Shown: one piece after another, positions 57,138 through 64,000 of the stretch | Position numbering within the stretch: the stretch's first letter is position 1 | Layout: the number at the start of each line of letters is the position of its first letter | From: Melampsora larici-populina 98AG31 | Lineage: Eukaryota; Basidiomycota; Pucciniomycetes; Pucciniales; Melampsoraceae | Assembly (NCBI RefSeq): GCF_000204055.1 | Contig: NW_006768766.1 | Coordinates: 1,232,941-1,296,940 of the forward strand | Reading direction: 5' to 3' | DNA length: 64,000 nt | Program-made: the position numbers and the translations under genes | Notes under the pieces: model-generated | Seen by the model: the letters and a program-made list of their open reading frames with translations, nothing else | Databases searched by the model: none | Told to the model about the DNA's origin: nothing

Positions 57138-59674
57138 ATGACACCCCCAGTAGTACCCCCAGCCTCTTTGGCCTCTGTATCTTTATCGACTCCATCTTTG
57201 ACGGCGCACTCACCTACAGCGGTAGGCTCGGAGATATTTCACGCGGATCAATCCCCCCTCAAGCTAAATGACCCCTCCATAGACTGGTCGCCGCCTTCAA
57301 GCCAGAATACCTCAACCGAGAAGCCCTTCAATTATCTCTTTGAAAACAGTCCGCGAGTATATATTCCTGGAAGCGAAGAGGACAAACAGCTAGTCCGTAC
57401 TATTGACTTGCACATGTAAGCATCTATCAACAAACTTGTGCTTCAGCCATATCATACTACACAATTCCCCTAGCAAACATTAATGCCGCGCTCTGGCAAT
57501 TTTATGAAACAACAGGTTACCTTGTATATGTTTTCTCTATCTATTGAACTGTTAGTAATGCATTCCTTGAATTGGGAAAAGACGCATTAGCGCTTGAGGC
57601 TTACATTGCTCATTTTCAAAACCACTTCTTTTCCTCGAGCAGACCTCGACCGGTCCAGCGTACGTTATTCTGATCCCTGCCGCAACTCAAGGCTGGAAAG
57701 TGAAAGTGTTCAAGCTGATACCTGGATAATCTGCTCATACCAATTTGATGCATTGTCTAGATCGGAAACGCAAGAATTGGCGGCATGGGACAAGACCTCG
57801 AACTCAGCTCCGCTGATTATTCTTTGGCCGTATTAATCTTTTTTGTCGGCTACTTGTGAGAACTTCAAAACCTACATGAATCTCATTGCATTTCACACAA
57901 ACTGATTTAATTATATATCTCAATATTCATCATAACAAACCAGATTGGCCGAAATCCCCAGCAACATGTTGTTAACCCGCGTGCGCCCCTCCCTCTTCAT
58001 CCCCCTTATCACGTTTAGCTGGGGCCTGGTAGCCACACTACTCTCTGTGGTGAAAACCAAGGAGGGATTGATTGGGGTGCGGTTTGTACTGGGATTTGTG
58101 GAGTAGGTGTACTTTTCTGTCTCGGCTTTTATATTACAACACCAAATCATTTCGTCCAGCTTGAGCTGACTTCCGTCGCCTCGCTTATTTTTAGATCTGG
58201 ATTTTTCCCTGGTGTAGTGAGTGAAGAATTTCCTATATGATTTGACCAGGTTTGTTGATTTTTTTTGTACAAAACTATAAGATATTCCTCTTGTCCTCAT
58301 GGTACAGGAAAAGCGAACTTGCAAAAAGAATCGGATTTCTTTACACTGCGGGAATTTTGTCAGGGGCTTTTGGTGCGTCTCTTCTACTCTTTCATACATC
58401 TAGAATGACGCTACTTATCATCATTTCCCGAACTTTTTGAAATAAAGGCGGACTCATTTCAGGAGGTGTTATCACTGGACTTGACGATGCTCGGGGAATT
58501 CGTGGATGGAGATGGCTTTTTATCAGTTGAGTACTTCGGTCCGTCTAGCAATACATTTTTGGCCAAATTCTTATGGGTCTGCTTTGTCAGTTGAGGGAGC
58601 AATAACAATGTTTGCGTCGATAGTTGTTGTGTTCTTCATGCCTGATTGGCCTTCAAACACGAAGTGGCTTACTCTGGAACAGCGCGCACTCGCAGGGGCT
58701 AGATTAGCAGCCGATCGACCTGCTCATGCGCAATCGCAAATCATCTTGACACATTTACAAGCCTTTAAGGCTGCCGTGACAGATTGGCGGATCTATTTGT
58801 TCTGCTTTATGGGTGAGTTTGATGTCTATATTTTCCCAATTCGACTTTCACAGTAGATCTTTGTATTGATTTGTGATTTGTGAAACCTTAGATTTGATGA
58901 TCCTCAGCGGAACCACCATCTCCTACTTTATTCCCACGATCACGCAAACACTTGGATATACTGGTCAAATGGCTCAGTTCATGACTGTTCCCATATATGT
59001 ATGCGCATGTGCAGGTATCTTGGCCATCTCACTTTCGGCCGATTTTTTCAAAGATCGTGTTTTCCATGTAGCGATCCCGACTGCGATTGCTGGAGTTATG
59101 TATGCAACCTGCGCTGGAATCAGCAGCCCAGAGGCTCGTTATGGTCTCATATGGTTAATATCTTTGCTTCTCTCGACCCCACCCTCTTCATGCACATCTG
59201 ACCCATCTTTTCTTGGTAAAACAGTATAGGATTTGCAGGGACATATGGCGCCCTTCCCATTGTACTTGCGTGGCTTTCAAGAGAGCTCAACTTTCCTGAT
59301 TCAAAACGCGCTGTCTCACAAGCGCTTGTAAATACTGGTAAGATAAATGAAAATCTACTAGCCTCTCCACCGCAAGACACTCGGATTTTCAAACTGACTA
59401 CATTGAACCCCTCTAATTGCTCATTGCAGTCGGTAATTCGGCATCGATCTATGGTAGCTTCTTATGGTCTGATGCCCCTCAGTTTACCACTGGGTTTGTG
59501 TCAACTGCAGTCTTTTGCTTCAGTTGTGCTATCGCTGCTATTGTCGGACATCTTCTTTTCACTAAATATCCATCTCGGACAACTGGGTTGGACAGGGATG
59601 CGAGAGTATCAATCGACATCCAGCGTTCTATTGGCCGGTTAGAAAAACCTAAACAAGAAGACCCTGTGGTTTAG
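57138..59674 (+). CDS. MFS transporter, ACS (allantoate/nicotinate permease-like) family, copy 2
   Basis: Twelve exons: 57138-57415, 57516-57550, 57643-57659, 57761-57855, 57944-58102, 58195-58216, 58282-58372, 58448-58525, 58591-58812, 58892-59153, 59225-59337 and 59430-59674; 538 aa, no lesion. The N-terminal about 70 residues are Ser/Pro-rich and cytosolic, followed by VYIPGSEEDKQLVRTIDLHM. Then come LPCICFLYLLN, YLDRSS, IGNARIGGMGQDL, AEIPSNMLLTRVRPS, RGIRGWRWLFI, FFMPDWPSNTKWLTLEQRAL, LGYTGQMAQFMTVPIY and DSKRAVSQALVNT, all typical of the DAL5/TNA1/Liz1-like MFS group. It lies 1.3 kb upstream of a close paralogue in the same orientation, indicating tandem duplication. Substrate unknown; small organic acids or vitamins are usual for the family. 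Confidence 0.92.
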
Positions 59675-60936
59675 CACGTACATCAACTATGTTTCGAATC
59701 TGACTATCATTAAATGAAATACCAAACAAATTCCATCTTGGAAGAAAGATCCCCGTAGAACAAAAAATACGTCACTACGCGGTTGAACTTGCACAAAATT
59801 TACTAAGTGGTTGACAGCCCGCAATGATGGGGGGTCATTTCACTAGGGCGAGAGTAAGCACGTTAAGATGACATAACAGGCAAAAATGGCCACAAGAGAG
59901 GTAAGACTGTTGAAGACAACGGGCGAAAGAGTCAAGTGTTTGAGGGTCGGTACGCAACTCGAACTACGAGTCGCATCTTAAACCCCACTTCGATTAGAGA
60001 GGCGCAACTCGCAAGTTGCAAAAGTAGAAGTAAAACACCACTGCGCGTATAGCAAAATGATGCTTAACCCCTTAATTGAACGGCATCTGTCAAGTCAAAC
60101 ACCCCCCAATGTCAAAAGCAATACAGTAGAAGTTGCCCCGAATTGATTAGCACGTGCTTTGGCTGAGGGTCTACGAAAATCTTAGCACTTGAGCTGCTGG
60201 GCTTACAAAATTTTAGCAAACTTGAGTCCCGCTGAGCCCGGGGTGTTGTCCCTCACCCAGTGATATGCCGGCCTCGAAACCTCGGAGGAGGGTGGACTAG
60301 AGCTGGAGACTACACCAGTGCCCAGGGCAAGCTTAACTAAGCCTACATAAAGCCTGGACTCGAGTGGTTGGAGAAACCGGAGGAGCGGAATTTGTCGTTG
60401 AGCCGTTTGTACTTCTGCATCCGAGCGACCGGTTTTAAATTTATCCGAAGGGCTCAAGCCTCAATCAGGCTCAATCGCAGCTCCTCGCCGTTTCCCAACC
60501 GGCTCTTCAGTTCCGACATCTGGAAAGCGTAGAAAATTTGACCGTATTTCATGACATCCTGCCGTATGCTGGAGAGACAACTTTCCTCCGTATCGCCTTG
60601 CTCCAGCCCATCGTGCACCCTCTCGAGTAAATTTTCATCTTCCTGGCAGCGGTGAAGAGCTTGGTGAACAAACTTGACGAAGTTCGATCGATAGGTCTCC
60701 TTCCTGGATGTTCTGAAGTTGGGCGGTTGCGACCACATCCCCAACCTAGGATACACAATGTACTACATCGCATGGTGCATACATGGACTAATCGGGTGAT
60801 CCTCAATGGCTCAACTCGTGCTCCATGTGACAAATAATCCAAAAGCAACCAATCGCCTTTTCTTCATAACTTCAAGTTCGAGTGACCTTCTAAAAATTAG
60901 ACTTTCTCATCGTGATAGTATAACCACATAAATAGC
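59675..60936. other. Spacer between tandem MFS copies, with a decayed minus-strand ORF
   Basis: Apart from the remnant at 60203-60756, the sequence holds no recognised repeat. The 100-300 bp before 60937 are presumably promoter. Confidence 0.45.
60203..60756 (-). pseudogene. Frameshifted remnant of an unknown gene
   Basis: Two overlapping minus-strand frames (60756-60454 and 60457-60203) look like one coding region split by a frame change near 60455. The first part is helical and charged (KFVHQALHRCQEDENLLERV, DVMKYGQIFYAFQMSELKSR). The second continues SPSDKFKTGRSDAEVQ and ends in a Ser/Pro-rich stretch. There is no ATG at the 5' end. Family not recognised. Confidence 0.4.
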
Positions 60937-63534
60937 ATGTCGCCCGCCGAAGTTGCGCCGGCCTCTTTGACCTCTGTCTCATTATCGAATTCGTCTTTGA
61001 GGCCACGCGCACCCATAGCGGTAGATTCGGAAAATCTCCCGTTGAAGCAGACACCCCTCAAGCTGAACGACCCGACAATAAACCAATCGGCGCTTCCGAG
61101 CACGAAACAGACACTGGCTTCCAACGCAACGGAAAAGCCCTTCCATTATATTTTTGAAGATAGCCCCCGAGTATATATTCCTGGGAGTGAAGAAGATAAA
61201 AAGCTGGTCCGCATTATCGACTTGCACATGTAAGCATCCATCAAAACGTCAAATTCTCACACGACCTGGAATATTTGTCACACCTGGCGGGTCAGAAACT
61301 AATGCATAGCTCTTGTCATTTCGCGGATCACCAGTTTGCCTTGTATATGTTTTCTGTACCTATTGAACTGTCAGCAAAGCTTCATTCGAACCAGGCAACG
61401 AGACATATCGGTACTTACGAGACTGACATTTGGACGCTGATCTTTTGTGCCGTGACAATGAATCACTTCATATCCTTGCGTAGACCTCGACCGGTCAAGT
61501 GTACGTTGTTCTGCTCCCCATAGATGCTCAAGGCTTTACAGCAACAAATCAGATTTAGCCTCAGGACACATTGCTTACCCAGCTTTGATGAAATACCCAG
61601 ATCGGGAATGCAAGAATTGGGGGCATGGAAAAAGATCTCGAGCTTAGCTCAGCAGATTATTCTTTGGCTGTATTGATATTTTTTGTCGGATACCTGTGAG
61701 AAAATCTCCTCGTGACAGAACCCTTATCCCATCTTACACTGATTGTACTGTCTTGAAATCTCCTCTGATAAAACTAGATTAGCCGAAATTCCAAGTAATA
61801 TGTTGTTGACAAGAGTTCGACCCTCCATCTTCATTCCCCTTATCACTTTTGGTTGGGGACTGATAGCCACAGTATTTTCTGTGGTGAAAACCAAAGAGGG
61901 ATTGATTGGGGTCCGCTTTGTCTTGGGATTTATGGAGTGAGTTTTTGATCCCTTTTCATTTCCATTTTCATCAGTGAAAATTGTCATTCAACTTGACCTA
62001 AATCATTGGTGCTTTCTTTTAGATCCGGATTTTTTCCCGGTGTAGTGAGTGAAAGATTCAAAATCACAATCCCATCAGATTTATTTGTTGATTTCTTCAT
62101 TGTGTAAAATCATAAGCTCTTCCTCCTGTCCTCATGGTATAGGAAAACCGAACTGGCCAAAAGAATTGGAATCCTTTATACTGCATCAATCTTAGCGGGT
62201 GCTTTTGGTGAGCCCCTCCCTTTTCTTCTCCAGATCTAGAATACTTTTCTCCTGCGTGATGAAAGCCTGACTTAACATTTGCCCAATGTCGCCTCTACAA
62301 AGGCGGACTCATCTCTGGTGGTGTGATAACAGGACTTAATGAGGCTCGAGGCATCCGTGGATGGAGGTGGCTCTTTATCAGTTGAGTGTTTGTTTGATCT
62401 GTATGACAGTAACTCTTGGCTGAATGGGTATGGTGATGTTGCATCAGTTGAGGGAGCAATCACAATGTTCGCGTCGATGGTGGCTGTATTCTTCATGCCT
62501 GACTGGCCTTCCAATACGAAATGGCTCACTCCGGAGCAACGTGCGCTCGCAGCAGCTAGATTGGCTGCAGACCGGCCAGCTCACGCAGATCCACGACTCA
62601 CCTTGACTCATCTACAAGCTTTCAAGGCCGCTGTGACAGATTGGAGAGTTTATTTGTTCTGTTTAATGGGTGAGGAAGATAATTGAATCTTCGTAATTCT
62701 TCTCGACTTTGAAAATGTGTATTGACTTTTCATTCCATCACTTGTTAGATTTGATGATCACCAGCGAAACAACCATTTCTTACTTCATTCCCACCATCAC
62801 TAGAACCCTTGGATATAAGGGTCAGATGGCTCAGTTCATGACTGTGCCAATATATATATGCACATTTGTAGGTGTCTTGGCCAATTCACTCTCGGCCGAC
62901 TTTTTCAATGATCGCGTCTTCCACGTAGCGATTCCAACCGCGGTTGCTGGAGTGATGTATGCAATATGTGCTGGAATTAGCAATTCGGAGGCTCGGTACG
63001 GTCTCATATGGTTGGAGCCCTTTCTCTGATGTTATTTCTCAAATCGACATGCACATCTGACCCAATTTCTGCTAATTGTGATTGGTAAAATAGTATAGGA
63101 TATGCAGCGACTTTTGGCGCTCTCCCTGTTGTGCTCGCATGGCTTTCAAGAGAGCTGAATTATCCCGATTCAAAACGCGCTATCTCACAAGCTCTTGTGA
63201 ATTCTGGTAGGGCAACTTCTTCTTGCCTACCAAAGACAATCTGAACTTCCCACTGACTTGTCTTGAATACTTTCAATTTTCTATTGTAGTTGGTAATTCA
63301 GCATCCATCTATGGTAGTTTTCTATGGTCTGATGCACCCAAGTTTACCCATGGATTTGTAGCAAATTCAGTCTTTTGCTTCACTTGTTCCATCATTGCAA
63401 TCATTGGCCATCTTCTCTTTACCAAATACCCATCTATGACAACGCAGTTGCAACGTGATGCAGAATTATCAATCGAGATTCAACCCACTAATACTCCGTT
63501 GGATGAACGCAAAGACGTGAAATCTTCAATCTAG
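60937..63534 (+). CDS. MFS transporter, ACS (allantoate/nicotinate permease-like) family, copy 3
   Basis: Twelve exons: 60937-61229, 61335-61369, 61485-61501, 61601-61695, 61778-61936, 62023-62044, 62117-62207, 62303-62380, 62448-62669, 62749-63010, 63094-63206 and 63290-63534; 543 aa, intact. Exons 2-12 have the same lengths as in copy 2. The protein shares nearly all blocks with it (IGNARIGGMEKDL, AEIPSNMLLTRVRPSIF, GIRGWRWLFI, MPDWPSNTKWLTPEQRAL, QMAQFMTVPIYICTF, SDAPKFTHGFVANSVF). Small differences cluster in the N-terminal tail and C-terminus. Same family and same caveat on substrate. It is the youngest-looking duplicate pair in the window together with copy 2. Confidence 0.92.
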
Positions 63535-64000
63535 CTTGTATATATGTCAATATATTTATCCTCTGACAACCATGGAATGATACACAACCTAACAATTCAC
63601 GATTCAACCTATGGGCGCTTCTGTATGAGATAACATGGAAGGAACCATCTCCTCATCTACACACCCTGGTTCAATCAGCCACCTCATGTATACCTGGGGG
63701 TTTTTGCAAGAGGTTTTTACAGTGTATTTTGGTCTTCAGTACCTCACACTATAGTGGCACCTCTGTGTTTCTTACCTGTTTAGTATCCTTCTGTTGAGAT
63801 TCTGTAGTTTGGTCTCATATAAATTCAGATTGGTATGGAAGCCACAAGAGGTGAGGTCACTGATCTTTGTGCCCAGGAACACAATGTGCTTTTGCCTGTT
63901 ATGAGTAGGGTTATGACTTGTTGGCTGAGTGTGCACAGACATCTCCTAGCTAGACTCAAGGGGAAACCTGACCTGACAATAACAGAAAAAGCCATGGGTT
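63535..64000. other. 3' flank of MFS copy 3 to window end
   Basis: No gene or repeat recognised. Confidence 0.4.

Noticed and set aside
1..64000. CRISPR arrays, bacterial operons, rRNA genes
   Set aside because: None seen; the window is eukaryotic nuclear DNA with spliceosomal introns.

Overview
The window is nuclear DNA of a basidiomycete, most likely a rust fungus (Pucciniales, Melampsora/Puccinia-like). The reasons are AT-rich intergenic DNA, short genes cut by many 60-130 nt introns with GTAAGT-type donors and CTAAC/CTGAC-type branch sites, small cysteine-rich secreted-protein genes, lineage-specific proteins of unknown role, and dense young transposons. Exon joins were worked out by hand from splice sites and reading-frame phase. 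In every multi-exon model given here the phases add up to one open frame.

Layout. 0.3-2.1 kb: a lineage-specific gene (-). 3.0-9.9 kb: a five-exon secreted cysteine-rich gene (-) whose last intron holds a complete 6.2 kb tyrosine-recombinase retrotransposon (DIRS/Ngaro/PAT type) with split direct repeats A1-ORFs-B1-A2-B2. 10.1-16.0 kb: two adjacent DNA transposons with intact target-site duplications. The first is a Mutator-like TIR element carrying a nested TA-flanked MITE; the second is a full-length hAT with a seven-exon transposase. 17.4-18.7 kb: a six-exon secreted-protein gene. 19.7-29.8 kb: a divergent proteasome pair, RPN3 (-) and BLM10/PA200 (+, 26 exons), sharing about 380 bp of promoter. 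30.7-35.8 kb: two paralogous secreted Pro/Cys-rich repeat genes (-), one grown by tandem duplication of a 99-bp exon. 36.6-39.4 kb: VPS33 (+). 40.8-42.6 kb: a large unknown gene (-). 43.8-44.6 kb: VMA12 (+). 45.9-48.3 kb, 57.1-59.7 kb and 60.9-63.5 kb: three MFS transporters of the allantoate/nicotinate permease type (ACS family) with the same 12-exon structure. 48.5-52.4 kb: a stack of nested DNA transposons. 53.0-54.8 kb: an unknown nine-exon multi-pass membrane protein (-).

Functional themes. One is proteasome regulation: RPN3 is in the 19S lid and BLM10 is the alternative cap of the 20S core. Another is vacuole/endolysosome biogenesis: VPS33 in HOPS/CORVET tethering and VMA12 in V-ATPase assembly. 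The rest are solute uptake, as expected of an obligate biotroph, and secreted proteins that are effector candidates. Several of the accessory genes have been interrupted, duplicated or eroded.
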